Assembly (NCBI RefSeq): GCF_030272615.1
Contig: NC_081414.1
Span: forward strand, 908,927,009 to 908,991,008
Direction of reading: 5' to 3'
Source: Cryptomeria japonica
Taxonomy: Eukaryota > Streptophyta > Pinopsida > Cupressales > Cupressaceae
Length of the DNA stretch: 64,000 bases
A model generated the notes under the pieces. It had not been told where the DNA came from, searched no databases, and saw nothing but the letters and a program-made list of their open reading frames with translations. The position numbers were made by a program, and so were the translations under genes. This document shows, in pieces, positions 44,496-55,875 of this stretch (position 1 is the first letter of the stretch; each line of letters opens with the position of its first letter).

Positions 44496-46900
44496 ATGAC
44501 AACTAACAATTCATCTGCAGTTCTTTTTTGGAGAGAAACCTGATGGTATGATGAAAGAATAAGTATCTGGTAGAATACTGAGAGGGGGGTGAATCAGTAT
44601 ATTGAAAAACTAATACAAAGTTCCCAAACTCAAATTCAATCACACAAAGTAAACATATCTCAGTCAAGATCAATATTCATAAGAATACTTGATATCAACT
44701 GGTTTGACTGTTATGACAACTTAATAGTAAACAACTTCAATCTTGTAAACATTGACAATGCTTAATCATAACTCAACATATTCATCTCTCAATGCTTCTA
44801 GTTATCATGCCTTATCAAGAGTTAATCAAATCAACAAATAAGATCATAACCACAAAAACATTCACCACTTGACACAAATGTTTATACGTGGAAAACCCAA
44901 ATAGGTAAAAACCATGGTGAGATGAGACTCACAAGGATAGCAATATGAACTCTTCTAAAGTTCACCCTATTAGGAGCCAAGCCTATTAAAGCTTTACAAT
45001 AATTCATGTTAAGAACTAATTTCGATTAGGAATACCCGGTTAAGGGATTTACAAATGTGCCTTGATGAAAAGCACAATACCCTATTAGGAGTAACCTAGC
45101 TGGAGGATTTAAGAATCTAAGCTAATGGACCACCTTGTTAGAGGATTTAATGAGTAACCAAGCTTGTTAGAGCTTACCCGTTTAAGGGATTTCACTTCTG
45201 CTATAATTGTTAGAAAACAATGAGTTTTCTTGATCTGTCTGAATAGCACTACATTTCCTTGATCAGATCCTTTTAGGCTTCAATATGCCTTCACTGGTTA
45301 GGCAAAAACACACTCAACAGGTTTCTGCCAATCTTGCCAACAACCTTTACAACCAACTTCATCGACCTTAAATACAAATTGATTAGGTCGGTAACACAAC
45401 AAAAACCTAATTCTCATCATCGAGCTTACAAACAAGTTGGTACAATCTTGACCATTAGAAATCATGACAATCTCTTCACATTCTTCAAGAAAATTCCAAC
45501 CGCTCTATGATCACCGCTTCATCGGACTTTGTAACTCATCACACACTGTGCATTAGATGCAATCCACTTTTCTCCTTCCTTAGACAATAAACAAACATGC
45601 CAAAATAATTTGAACTTATCCTCATACAATGATCACACGTGTCTCCATCATTACTGGTCATCAGATAATAAACCAACAAACTTGATCGGTTAGGGTTTAA
45701 CAACTAATAGGGTTTACCGGTTACATTGCATAGAAAGGTTTAACCCTTTACACCGGTTTACCGGTTCAACTCACAAACTTAACACACTGGTTTACAACAT
45801 CTTCCACAAAGCTCTTCTTATAGGTTACTAGCCAATATAAAAAACAACAATATCAACAATAACATGAATACCATTACCGGTTAAATTGACATCAATGAAA
45901 ACATATCATTAATGCAATCTCTATGAAAAATGCCAACAAACTCAAATGCCAACAAAACCCGTAAGCTTGATTCAACAAATTAGAGACTATGGAAGATTTA
46001 GATGGAGACTCATTTGAGATGTATTGGGAAAGAGATTTGGGAGATCACTGAGAAAGGTTATACCCCTTATAATTTGACATTTGGAAATCCTCCTCTAGCA
46101 TACTTGGATAAGAACATTGAAAATGACTGTATAGCTAGAGAAGCACTCTCGAGTGCACTTTTTGATCAGAAAATAATGGGATTAAATGACCAATCATCTA
46201 CAAAGGTTATATGGGATAAGTTGGAGACTCTAAATGAAGGTGACCCTAGTGTTAAAATTGCTGAACTTGATGGTTACCAAGTGAGGTATGAGAACCTAAA
46301 AAATAGAAGAAGATGAAAGGATTACTTCTTTTATGGAAAGAGTTAATGAAATTGTTATGGGAATTCAGTGTTGTGGTGGATGTCTGAGCGAAGATGAGAT
46401 TGTTTCTAAATTAATCAGAGCTTTGTCACCAACTTACAAGATGAAGGCTACTAAAATTAATGAGTTGAGAACAATGTCTAACACCTCTATCAACCGGGAT
46501 AATTTGGTTGGAAAGTTATTTGCTTTTGAGCTTGAAGAATTTGGTCCTCAAGGAGCTTCAAAGAATGAATCTTCTTTTCATACATCTACATCATCAACTA
46601 AAAAGAGTGATTGGAAATATTTAAATGTGAAGGAACTAGAGGAATTGAAGAAATAAGATGATGAGTTTGAGAAACTTGAAGCCCTATTTGCTAGAAGAGT
46701 ACCTAAAGGTCCGACAGGAAGTGAGTATGAAGGAAAATCACCTTTTAAATGTTTTGCATGTAATAAGATAGATCATTTTTGCATCTAGATGTCCTAAGAA
46801 GAATTCAACATTTGAGGAGAAAGCTAGAAGAACTTTTAGGCCTAAGCATGATTATAAGAACAAGCATAAGTAGAGGAGAATAAAAAAAAATAATGTTACT
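44496..46900 (+). pseudogene. Element F gag, interrupted by a solo LTR
   Basis: ATG at 44496 starts a frame that reaches GAAACC and is cut by the solo LTR. It resumes at 45960 in phase with KLDSTN. The main segment (46002-46311) reads METHLRCIGKEIWEITEKGY and KVIWDKLETLNEGDPSVKIA. A frameshift near 46310 leads to MERVNEIVMGIQCCGGCLSE and LIRALSPTYKMKATKINELR. The knuckle at about 46748-46795 reads CFACNKIDHF (Asp for Gly), then a one-base insertion destroys the end. Confidence 0.9.
44541..45954 (-). mobile_element. Solo LTR inside element F gag
   Basis: A 1414-bp unit, TGATGGTATGATGAAAG... to ...CTCAAATGCCAACA, with a perfect 5-bp duplication AAACC (44536-44540 and 45955-45959). Its left end resembles the element C LTR read in the same direction (G-run, GTGAATCAGT), and its right end shares TGCCAACA, so its orientation is minus. 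No internal sequence is present. Removing it and one AAACC restores the F gag phase. Confidence 0.9.
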
Positions 46901-47313
46901 ATACGGATTAGGAAGGTGTGATTGATTCTGATGATGAACGAGCACAAGATTCAACTAGTGGATCCAGTAGTGGAAAGGAATGGATATTTTTGGCTATCAA
47001 GGAAGATATTCTCGAACCTGTCATTCAAAATGAGGAAAAGACCCTCACTGCTAAAATTGAAGACAAGGATGAATGGGTGATAGAAAGTGGATGTTCACAT
47101 CATATGACTGGAGATAAAAGGAAGTTTCTATCTTTGTGAGAATTTTATGGTGGTTTGGTTAGATTTGGAGATGACAAAGCATGCATGATCAAAGGAAGAT
47201 GAACTATATCATTGGATGGTAAGGATAACAGTGATAATGTTTATTATGCTAAAGGTTTAAGGAATAATATTTTGAGTGTAGGATAGTTGGTGGATAAGGG
47301 ACTTCAATTATAG
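46901..47313 (+). pseudogene. Element F protease (broken)
   Basis: The frame at 46918 reads SGSSSGKEWIFLAIKED, then EWVIESGCSHHMTGDKRKFL. The catalytic D-S-G is E-S-G. A stop follows SL; frames beyond give KGRXTISLDGKDNSDNVYY-type remnants with stops. It is the counterpart of the better kept element C protease. Confidence 0.88.
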
Positions 47314-48534
47314 TTGAAGGATGTAAAATGCAACATCATCAAAAGATCTAGATTGGAGATCTCAACCGGTACTCAGACTGAAGGTAACATCTTTCATTTG
47401 AATTTTGGTGAGAAAGCATGTTTGATTGCACAAATTGATGAGATTTGGATATGGCATAAGAGGTTGTGTCATGTGAATTTTGATTTCATTGTAAAGATTA
47501 GTTCAACTAAGGTTGTTAGAGATATACCTAAGATTGTGAAGCCCTATAATCTGGTATGTAAGGAATGTCAAATGGGAAAGCAAGTCAGAACTTATTTTAA
47601 GAGTATACAAGACAAATCTAATGATGTTATTGATCTTATTCATATGGATTTGTGTGGTCCTACTAGAATAAAAAGTTTTCAAGGTGATAGATATTTCATG
47701 CTAATCATTGATGACTATTCTAAAATGATTTGGGCTACTTTTCTAAGGGAGAAATCTGAAGATTTTGAAAAGTTTAAGATCTTTAAAGCTAAAGTTGAGA
47801 CAGAGATGGGGTTAAAGATTAAATTCTTAAGGTCAGAACAGGGTGGTGAATTCACATCCGGTGAATTTAACAATTATTGTGAGAAGTATGGGATAAGGAG
47901 ATAGTTGTCTGCACCCCGAACACCTCGATAGAATGGTGTTGTGGAAAAAGAATTAAACTATCTTGGATGCAGCTAGAACTATGATGATGGAAGCTACTTT
48001 GCCTCATATCTATTGGAGAGAAGTTGTGAGCACAATGGTATATACATTCAACATAGTTCATATCAAACGAGACACTGGTAAGATACCTTATGAGTTATGG
48101 TTTGGTTATACACCTACAGTTAAGTATTTCAGAATCTTTGGTAGTAAATTATATATTAAAAGAGATGATTCCATTGGAAAGTTTGATCCTAGATGTGATG
48201 AAGGGATATTTATTGGTTATTCTAATGAAAGAAAAGCATATAGATGTTATAACAAAAGATTGCAGAGAATTGTGGAGAGTGCTAATGTCAAGGTGGATGA
48301 GCAGTACAAAGGTCAAATCAGAACTTATGAGAGAGAACTAGAAGTGGAGATGATCATAACTAAGCCGATAGCACCTATACCAGAATAGAATGTTGAACTA
48401 GTTACCCTACTAGTATCAAAAAATTCAACAGTAACTGAAGACCAGAGCAGAGAAATAGGAAGTCAGAAAACTCCTAGGTATGTAAGGTTAAATCATTCTA
48501 AAAAAACATCATTGGACACAAGAACAAAGGAGTA
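47314..48534 (+). pseudogene. Element F integrase (broken)
   Basis: The first segment (to 47904) has IWHKRLCHVNFDFIVKISST, YNLVCKECQMGKQVRTYF (zinc residues intact), DLIHMDLCGPTRIKSFQGD (first Asp), LIIDDYSKMIWATFL and IKFLRSEQGGEFTSGEFNNY (the second Asp, normally SDQGG, is Glu). A stop at 47902 and a frameshift follow. The second segment (47963-48388) reads DAARTMMMEATLPHIYW, YELWFGYTPTVKYFRIFGS and DEGIFIGYSNERKAY. It ends before RT. Confidence 0.9.
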
Positions 48535-49337
48535 ATGACAAGAAGAAGGTTGGCAGCTGATGAGGTATGTTTAATTTCTCATTTTCAACCGACATCAGTT
48601 ATTGAAGCTTGTAAGGATGAAGGTTGGATGAGAGCTATGGAAGAAGAATTAGATCAAATAGAAAATAACAAATGGACTTTAGTTCCTCAGACTAAAAATA
48701 AGAATGTTATTGGAACTAAATGGGTCTTTAGGAATAAAATAAATGAGGATGGACAAGTTGTGAGGAATAAGGCTAGATTGGTATGTAAAGGATATTCTCA
48801 AAAGGAAGGAATTGATTATGATGAGACTTTTTCTCTGGTAGCTAGAATTGAAGCTATGAGATTATTTATTGCTTATGCTGCCTATATGAAATACAAGGTT
48901 TATCAGATGAATGTCAAGTGTGCATTTTTTATTGGAGATCTTGAAGAGGAATTTTACCCTCAGCAACTTGATGGATTTTCACTTTCAGATGACAAAAGCA
49001 TGGTTTGCAAGTTAAGGAAATCTTTATATGGATTGAAACAAGCCCCTAGAGCTTGGTATGCTAGATTGGACAAATATATTTTGAAGCTTGGTTTCACTAA
49101 AGGTAATTTGACAATAACTTATATTATAAGATCATTGATGATGACATATTGATTGTTGAATTCCTTGTTGATGATATCATTTTTGAAGGTGAGGATAAGC
49201 TATGTATGAAATTCTCTGATAATATGAAGAATGAATTTGAAATGTCTATGATTGGGGAGATGAAAGTTTTCTTAGGTGTGTAGATTACTCAAAACGATAA
49301 AGGTATTTTCATCTGTCAAACTAAGTATGCTAGAGAA
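48535..49337 (+). pseudogene. Element F reverse transcriptase (frameshifted)
   Basis: The open segment (to 49152) starts MTRRRLAADEVCLISHFQPT and has WTLVPQTKNKNVIGTKWVF, DGQVVRNKARLVCKGYSQKE, YQMNVKCAFFIGDLEEEF (Asn for the catalytic Asp of QMDVK) and LRKSLYGLKQAPRAWYARLD. A frameshift near 49110 moves to LIVEFLVDDIIFEGEDKL, where VDD is present, and FEMSMIGEMKVFLGV before a stop. Confidence 0.92.
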
Positions 49338-50070
49338 TTGTTGAATAAATTTGGTATGGAAAATTCCAAACCGGTTGTTACTCCTATGGTTACAAGTGAG
49401 AATTTGACAAAGAATGATGCATCAACTCTGATAAATCCTACAAGGTATAAATCTATGATTGGAGGTTTGTTATATCTAACTCAAACTAGACCATATATAA
49501 TGAATGCAGTTTGTATTATATCAATATATCAGAGTGATCCTAGACAGAATCATGAGAGTACGGTGAAAAGGATTTTTTAGGTATTTACAAGGAACAACTG
49601 AGTATGACTTGTGGTATCCTAAAAATGATGACTTTACACTATGTGCATACACAGATGCAGATTCGGCTCGAGATGTTGATGACTGGAAGAGCACATCCAG
49701 TGGAGCTTTCTTTCTTGGAAAGAAACTTGTTTCATGGATCAACAAGAAACAATCATGTACTTTTTATCTACTATTGAAGCTGAGTATGTTGATGTTGCTA
49801 CTAACTGTACACAAGTTTTATGGATGAAGAAAATGTTGAAGGATATAAGGGTAGATTGTAATGATCCAGTATTTATTCACTGTGATATCTCTGCTGCTAT
49901 TGACATATCAAAGAATCTGATATTTCATTCCAAGACAAAGCACATTTCTATCAAGTATAACTTTTTGAAGGAGAAGGTGGAAGCAAATGAAGTCAGACTA
50001 GTTTATGTGAACACTAAAGAGTAGATTGTAGATATCTTCACTAGACCTTTGCCTAAGAAATCATTTGAGT
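49338..50070 (+). pseudogene. Element F RNase H (frameshifted)
   Basis: Three overlapping segments: MLNKFGMENSKPVVTPMVTS with YLTQTRPYIMNAVCI; LCAYTDADSARDVDDWKSTS with SWINKKQSC; and STIEAEYVDVATNCTQVLW with FIHCDISAAIDISKN and HSKTKHISIKYNFL. All copia RNase H acidic positions are readable, but two frame changes and several stops separate them. Confidence 0.9.
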
Positions 50071-50484
50071 AATTGAGAAACAAATTAGGAGTTTATGCCC
50101 CTCTAGTAGCAACTTGAGTGATTTTGATTGGCATCAGTTTGGCATGCATTATCAAAACTATCATTCATTCCAAATTGATGTGTTGGTGCTACTACTCAAG
50201 GGGAGTAGTCAGCTGTGTGGTTCAGAGGATTTATTATTTCTCTTTGATGTTTATGTCAGATTTATGGCATTGATGTCAAAGGGGGAGAGATATTGATGTG
50301 AAAAATAGAGCTCAACAGGGATATCATTCACAGGGGGAGTTTGGTATATGGGTTTAGAACTTCATTGTCATATCATTTGGGGGAGATTGTTGGATGTCTT
50401 CATATAAGGGAGACTTGTTTGACATTTCTTGGCTCTTGGATGTTTATCACATCTAGTGTTGCCATCAATGCCAAAGGGGTAGAT
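50071..50484 (+). other. Element F 3' untranslated region and polypurine tract
   Basis: Contains several GGGGGAG-type purine patches, such as AAGGGGAGTAG, AAAGGGGGAGAGAT and ACAGGGGGAGTTTG. The final tract AAAGGGGTAGAT (50473-50484) abuts the 3' LTR. Open frames here carry no domain. Confidence 0.8.
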
Positions 50485-51686
50485 TGTTGGCAGTTTGGAG
50501 GAATTGATTATGTGTTGCATTGATGTTTGTCATTGATGTCAACACTAGTTGTTGTGTTGTCTACAGGATTTTGGTAGAGTGGTTGGATTATGATGTTGAT
50601 TTGGAGATCTTCTCTGGTATGTTTCGACTTGTGGAATTGGCTTGGATTGGTTATTCATGTGTTCCTCATGCGTATCACATTCAGCTAGTTTGATATTTGA
50701 TGATCCAGAGGCTATCATTTGTTCTAGTAAGCCTTTTGGTTACTAGTAAGGGTTTTACTGGTAGAGCTTTGTTGAATATCTTTTGATGAATCTGATAAGT
50801 GGTGTTGGTGCAACTTCTAGAAGGTTATTAGGATATTGATGGTTATCATGTTTGTGTTCTAATTGATCGGTGGTGTTTCATTTGTCTTCTGGCGACCTAT
50901 TATAGGTATGGTCTTATTCTACTAGGTTATGGACCAGTTTATGTAACGTGTTGGTTGATGCTTCCGATGCTTTACTAGTTGGATTTATTGTTTTCTTTAT
51001 GTTGTTTCGGTCTTAGGCCAAGTTGGTTTATCATTGGTTTGCAGGATTATGTAACAGATTTATTGTATTATCTTTTAGGTGGGCGACCTAAATTTTTAGG
51101 TCCCGGGTTGGTATAAATATGATGTAAGATCTCTTTTTAGATCATGGTATGTGGGTTATGGGATAATCTGTGTGTGAATAAAGCTGTAATCATATGCAGA
51201 GGTTTTGGTCGATCATAGGTGATCAAATTAGGTTTGTGTAAGAGGTTTAAGACCTCCAGTATTGATCTTAACTAGAATTGTACTCAGGCATAGGAGATTT
51301 TATTCTTGCAGTTCATTCATCTTTCCGGATTGTAGTCTAGATTTCTTTTGTAGTCAGTGAGGCTCCTTTTATGATGAGCAGTGCACTCTAGGCTATTGGC
51401 CTTCCTAGATGTGTAGGCCCCTCTTATTGTAATCACATACTTACTGCAAAAGTATTATCTGACTTTGGGTAGGCTTCCCACCATAGTTTTCCACGTACAA
51501 ATCTCAGTGTTGTGTTGTGGATGGTTGGTAATTGTTCTGTGATTTTTGTTTGTGCTTAATTGTTATATCTGTTATTCTGGTATTTGGTTTATGCATTATG
51601 ATAAAAGGTTTTGTGTGCTTAAATTTTCATAATCTGCTGACAACTGATCCACCCCCCCTCTCAGTTGTCCACCAGTTATCCTAAAA
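50485..51686 (+). repeat. Element F 3' LTR
   Basis: A 1202-bp partner of 43227-44439, TGTTGGCAGTTTGGAGG... to ...CAGTTATCCTAAAA (terminal CA mutated), followed by the CCTAT duplication. Confidence 0.93.
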
Positions 51687-52266
51687 CCTATTAGGGTTTT
51701 GAAAAAGATAAGAAATTGAATTGCAAATTTGAAAAGGGTCAAACCTAATGGATAAGGATACCTTGAATAATGTTTTGAAAACTAAAATTGGTCGAAATTG
51801 ATTGAAATTTACACAAATCCAAGTGAATTTGAAAATTAGGGTTTTAGGACTTAACCACTAAATTTCTAAATTTTGAATTTTGGAAAAAGGGAGGGAAATT
51901 GAAAATTTGAATTTTGGGCAAGAAGACAAGGCTGAAAATAATTCCAAATCTGAAAATTAAATGTAAATTAAATTTTTGCACAAGTAGAAGTTGATTTTTA
52001 AAAATTAGGGTTTTGACAATTAACCACTTAATTTTGTAAAATTGATTTGCAAATTGAACAATACCAAAAATAAATTGAATTTAATGCAATTTTCAGATCT
52101 AAAACAATAGATAGCATTTTTTGCAAAACACAAGTTCAATTCCAATTTTAACAACTAGGGTTTTGAATGAATTAACCACTAAGTTTTTCAAGAAAATTAA
52201 TCTTGTAAATGAAAAATAAGAAATAATGTGAAATGCCAAGCATATAAGACATTGGGTTTACCAAAA
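51687..52266 (-). repeat. Element B leader repeats and presumed primer region
   Basis: Degenerate tandem units of about 145-170 bp. AGGGTTTT(G/A) recurs near 51694, 51838, 52007 and 52158, the later ones followed by TTAACCACTAA(A/T)TTTT-like blocks at 51850, 52019 and 52171. Two more such blocks lie past element F at 42.8-42.9 kb. Next to the LTR the minus strand reads TTTTGGTAAACCCAATGTC, presumably the primer site, but I cannot assign the tRNA. Confidence 0.65.
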
Positions 52267-53482
52267 TATAATGGTGATAAAGGGGTGATGAGGAGATCAA
52301 GTGGAAAGATTTACCCTCCTCAAGGAAGGAGTGAAAGTTTCACAAAGGATCCTCTTCAACCTCTCATGCACATTACATTAAAAGAGGGGGTTGAATTCAC
52401 TAGATCCAATATCAATGGAAAGAGATTGAATGCTAAGTGAATTAATAATGAATTTGAAAAGTAAAGTAACCCATCTTTTAGAATGGACAAGTTGAATTAA
52501 GAAATTTGAGACTAAGTGTAAAATATGGTAAAGAAATTATTATAACTTGAGATAGAAATGCGAGATGAAGTTGTGCACCTAGAGTTAGCTACAAAATGCC
52601 AAGATGAAGTTCCCCTATAAATTTGAGAAAAAGTTTTCAGGACTGGGTTGAAAGTGTACTTGGTCCTCCGAAAAATATGCGCACCAAAAAAGGTTTCTCT
52701 GTTTTGAAAATGAAGCCTAAACTTGCAAATACAGCTACACACCTACAACCTACACACAAAAAAGAGAGGAAATGTTGTTGGGATTGGAGGTTTGCCTTTA
52801 GGTGAAACCTCATTTTGGAATTAACCAAATGTTGAAAAATATTTGCAAGTAAATGAAAGGAAATGTATGAAGTATAATTCACCTCAAGAGATGATTTAAT
52901 TGAAATGTAGATAGTGTTGTTTGAAAGGATATGTAGAGTAGGATGTCAAAAGAGATCTCCTCTTCAATGGTTGAATCCTTGACTTGAATGCAACACCTAA
53001 CCTTGAAAGGATATTTGAGATGCTCAATGCTTGAATGTTTGAATGCTTGATTGATGATAATTCTTGTTCTCCTTACTTTCTCTTATCATCAACTTACTTG
53101 TTCTTAATAGGAGGGAAAAATGTTGTTTATATACTTGACAACTAGTGTTATTTAACTGGTTTTCCATCTTAGGCCGACATAGGAAAACCTTTTCACGCTC
53201 ATGATTGACTAGTCCAATGAAGGGTTTAAGTGGAGGGGGCCCAAAATAAGGAATGGATGGGGGAACTACACCCCTGTCCTAGGGGGATAGGGGTGCCATG
53301 CCCCTGTCCTGCCCTAATCCAAGACAAAAAGAAGAAACAAACAGTGCGAGATGTAAGAAAATGCATGTTTCAGGAGGTATGAGCATGTCTCGGGTCTCCA
53401 GTCAGTCTTAGGGATTCATTTCACCAAGGTGAAGACCCAAATGTGGTCAAAAATTGCAAGGTCACAATTTTATGATGCTACA
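52267..53482 (-). repeat. Element B 5' LTR
   Basis: A 1216-bp partner of 9531-10744. It begins TATAATGGTGATAAAG (TG mutated to TA) and ends ATGATGCTACA, followed by CTACT. Confidence 0.92.
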
Positions 53483-53906
53483 CTACTTGAAAATGTTCCC
53501 ACCAAAGAGATGCATGACCTTTCAACTTAGTGAAAGCATATCTCACCTTTCTATCTTCCACAATGCCTTCAAAATCAAAATAATTTTCCATCTCTATGAT
53601 CCAATCCAACAATCCATCTGAATCCAACTTTCAATCATAATCCAATTGGGTAAAATATGGTCTTGTATTCGCTCTTGATAATGCTCTTATAAACATCTCT
53701 TCATCTAGATCATTCATCGGTGTATTTGCTCCTTGTTCTCAAGCCACTTCTTCTTCTTAATCATCACTTACATCTTCAACATGTTGACCTCTTCTCTAGG
53801 CCATTTCAACAACTTCTAATTGAAATGCAATTCCTCTCAATATTTTCAACATAGCAAGACCTGCATTTCCACAAGCTCCAACACCTCTAGCGTTTCTCTG
53901 ACCCAT
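53483..53906 (-). pseudogene. Element A gag, N-terminal part
   Basis: ATG at 53906 begins MGQRNARGVGACGNAGLAML, followed by an acidic linker with stops. Then DSDGLLDWIIEMENYFDF, VRYAFTKLKGHASLWWEHFQ, the conserved chromovirus Gag capsid motif. The B insertion lies directly after this motif and the frame resumes at 9525-9530. Confidence 0.85.
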
Positions 53907-54002
53907 ATTTACACTAGTCCTCTGTAGTTGCAGGCTAGATCCTCAAATAGCCACCCTAAAACAAAATTGAATAGGACTTTTCTATCTCTAGATTGAAAAA
54001 TT

Positions 54003-54014
54003 GCTCTAACACCA
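54003..54014 (-). other. Element A primer binding site
   Basis: Minus-strand TGGTGTTAGAGC, two changes from TGGTATCAGAGC, three bases inside the 5' LTR end at 54018. Confidence 0.8.
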
Positions 54015-54017
54015 CTT

Positions 54018-54696
54018 TGGTGTAGTCACAAAAGGGAGGGTCCCCAAAGACAACAATTTGGACCATGCAACAATAGTTACACAACATAAACAACTCAATG
54101 TGATGGAGGCAATGTAGGAACAAGCTATATTATATCATGAAAATTAGTTACAAATTATTGGCAACATGCAGGCTCACAAGATTCGGCTCATAGGACTGAG
54201 TACAAAATATGCGTGTTATACAACATTCAGGCTCAAGCAAGAATGTGAGCCAACTCAGAACATCCTAACCTCATGATTATTTTTTTATGTCCTAATGATC
54301 CTCTCTACATGCTCAATTACATTTATTTATATGATCAAGAATGATCCGTGTTGGCCCAAGATTCCACAAACACCGATGAACAAGATGAAACATGTAAAAC
54401 ACAAGGTCGGCCTCCGCCAAAGAGATCCCTCTAAAAAAATCCATATAATGAAGTGCAGAACCCAAGGAAGATTAGCCATATGCCAAGGAACATTGGAAAC
54501 AATGAACAGAAGCTCCACAAGCTATGAAAATGATCTGCAAGATCCACCAAATAGGAAACATGTCCAAAGGTTTTCGGTGTTATAAGCCACAAAATTGTCT
54601 CTGATTTTGGAAGCGATAAATTTTTGGAAAAAGATCCAAACATCCTGCGGACTTAGGATAAGGTAGATGAACATGTCCATGAACAAAATCTAGCTA
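54018..54696 (-). repeat. Element A 5' LTR, truncated
   Basis: About 679 bp matching the 3' LTR and the solo LTR from the TGGTGTAGTC end up to AACAAAATCTAGCT. The remaining roughly 115-130 bp present in the other copies is absent and unrelated sequence follows, so the outer end of element A is lost. Confidence 0.82.
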
Positions 54697-55875
54697 ATTT
54701 AGGAGTTATAACTAATTCAAATCTCACTCTATGTTAAAAGATATCAAATCCAAGTCAACATAAAACTAATAACAAATTTGAAATCCCTATATAAAGATAC
54801 CTTTCAATTCATTTTTCAGATGTTATCTTCTACTAACATTATCATCTAATTCAAGGAGCAAAAAACTACATCAAGGCATCTTCATATTATGTTTCAATTA
54901 TAATTGTATGACAAATTTTATGTGATTTATCATGTTATTGTATCAACACATGGAGAACTTATCCTAAGAGAATTGCATCACCTATTGAAGATATGATCAT
55001 CTACATTCAAGCATTCCAACTCCAAATCTATCATTTCCCTTAAAAGATAAGCTTTCTAATTCAATTAAAGTTTAATTTTAATTCAATTATAAGGTTAATT
55101 AAAAACCTAAGGTTTGGCCTAAGGTAAACCCCTATCAAAAACCATATTTTCTCTCTTTCTCTATGTAGGAAATTGATTTAGGTGTTGTGGTTAAATATTT
55201 TGACAGAATGGATGATGACAAACAAGTTCAACTTTTATAGGTGCAAAAAGCGGAGGACTAGGGAGAAATTTCACCTTGGTCCGAATAATTTTTCCCAATA
55301 TTTTGAGAATGGATCTTCTGCATCTCCATAATCTAGAAAAAATCCCACTTGCTTGTCCACAAGTTCCAATACCAAGGTAACATTTTCCCTGGTTAGGTAA
55401 CAATTCAGCTTAGATTTTTAGCTACAAGTTTTAATTCACTTATTACTAGAACTTTGTTTGTGGTTTTATTTGACATTTAAAACACTCCATTGCAAATATT
55501 TGGATTCAATTCTTCATTATAGATTTGACATTCAATTTGGACCCTTTAAATTTGCATTTTTAATTCAAATAAAAAGGAAATAGGACTCCAATCAAGATTC
55601 AACCATCTTTCTAATACAATTGAGGCTGGATCTATTGAGTTCATCCTCCTTTTCATATAATTATATGTGAGATAGGTCATTTTCCTAGTCTACATAGCTA
55701 AGCTTGTGAAACTCTATTTCCATCTACTATATTTTTGGTGAACCCAACTCTTCCTACACTTACATCTATTTTGATTTCAAATCTAATTTTGCATAATTCA
55801 ATACATATATTGAGTGAACATTTTTTTTTCATCTTTTATAGCTTATTAGTATCCTGTATGATCATAATTGCACAT
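54697..55875. other. AT-rich stretch without a recognised feature
   Basis: No domain, RNA gene or terminal repeat found on either strand. It separates the truncated LTR of element A from dispersed repeat X copy 2. Confidence 0.6.

Larger units (their letters stand above)
43227..51686 (+). mobile_element. Element F: degenerate Ty1/copia element
   Basis: The LTRs 43227-44439 and 50485-51686 are flanked by a perfect CCTAT duplication (43222-43226 and 51687-51691). Met primer site, gag, protease, integrase, RT, RNase H and polypurine tract follow in copia order on the plus strand. It is the same family as element C: Gag, RT and LTR sequences align. It is itself interrupted by a solo LTR (44541-45954). 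Stops and frameshifts occur in every gene. Confidence 0.95.
9531..53482 (-). mobile_element. Element B: gag-protease LTR element without pol, split by C and F
   Basis: The LTRs 9531-10744 and 52267-53482 bound an interior made of 10745-14002, 41705-43226 and 51687-52266 once C and F are removed. On the minus strand it encodes a 316-residue N-terminal Gag part, a Gag core with a CHHC-like knuckle, a retropepsin-like domain and a proline-rich tail, and then goes straight to the polypurine tract. No RT, RNase H or integrase motif occurs in any frame of the interior. This matches the published class of terminal-repeat retrotransposons with GAG, here with a protease-like domain added; mobilisation would need another element's pol. 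Confidence 0.85.
4608..54696 (-). mobile_element. Element A: degenerate chromovirus (Ty3/gypsy), split by B
   Basis: Minus-strand LTR retrotransposon made of two blocks, 4608-9530 and 53483-54696, separated by element B. From its 5' end: truncated LTR, Met-type primer site, gag N-terminus, [B], gag C-terminus, zinc knuckle, protease, RT, RNase H, integrase, chromodomain, 3' LTR. The gag frame continues across the B insertion, which supports one interrupted element. All genes carry stops or frameshifts. The order RT-RH-integrase-chromodomain is diagnostic of plant chromoviruses. Its outer target duplication cannot be checked because the 5' LTR is cut short near 54696. Confidence 0.9.
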
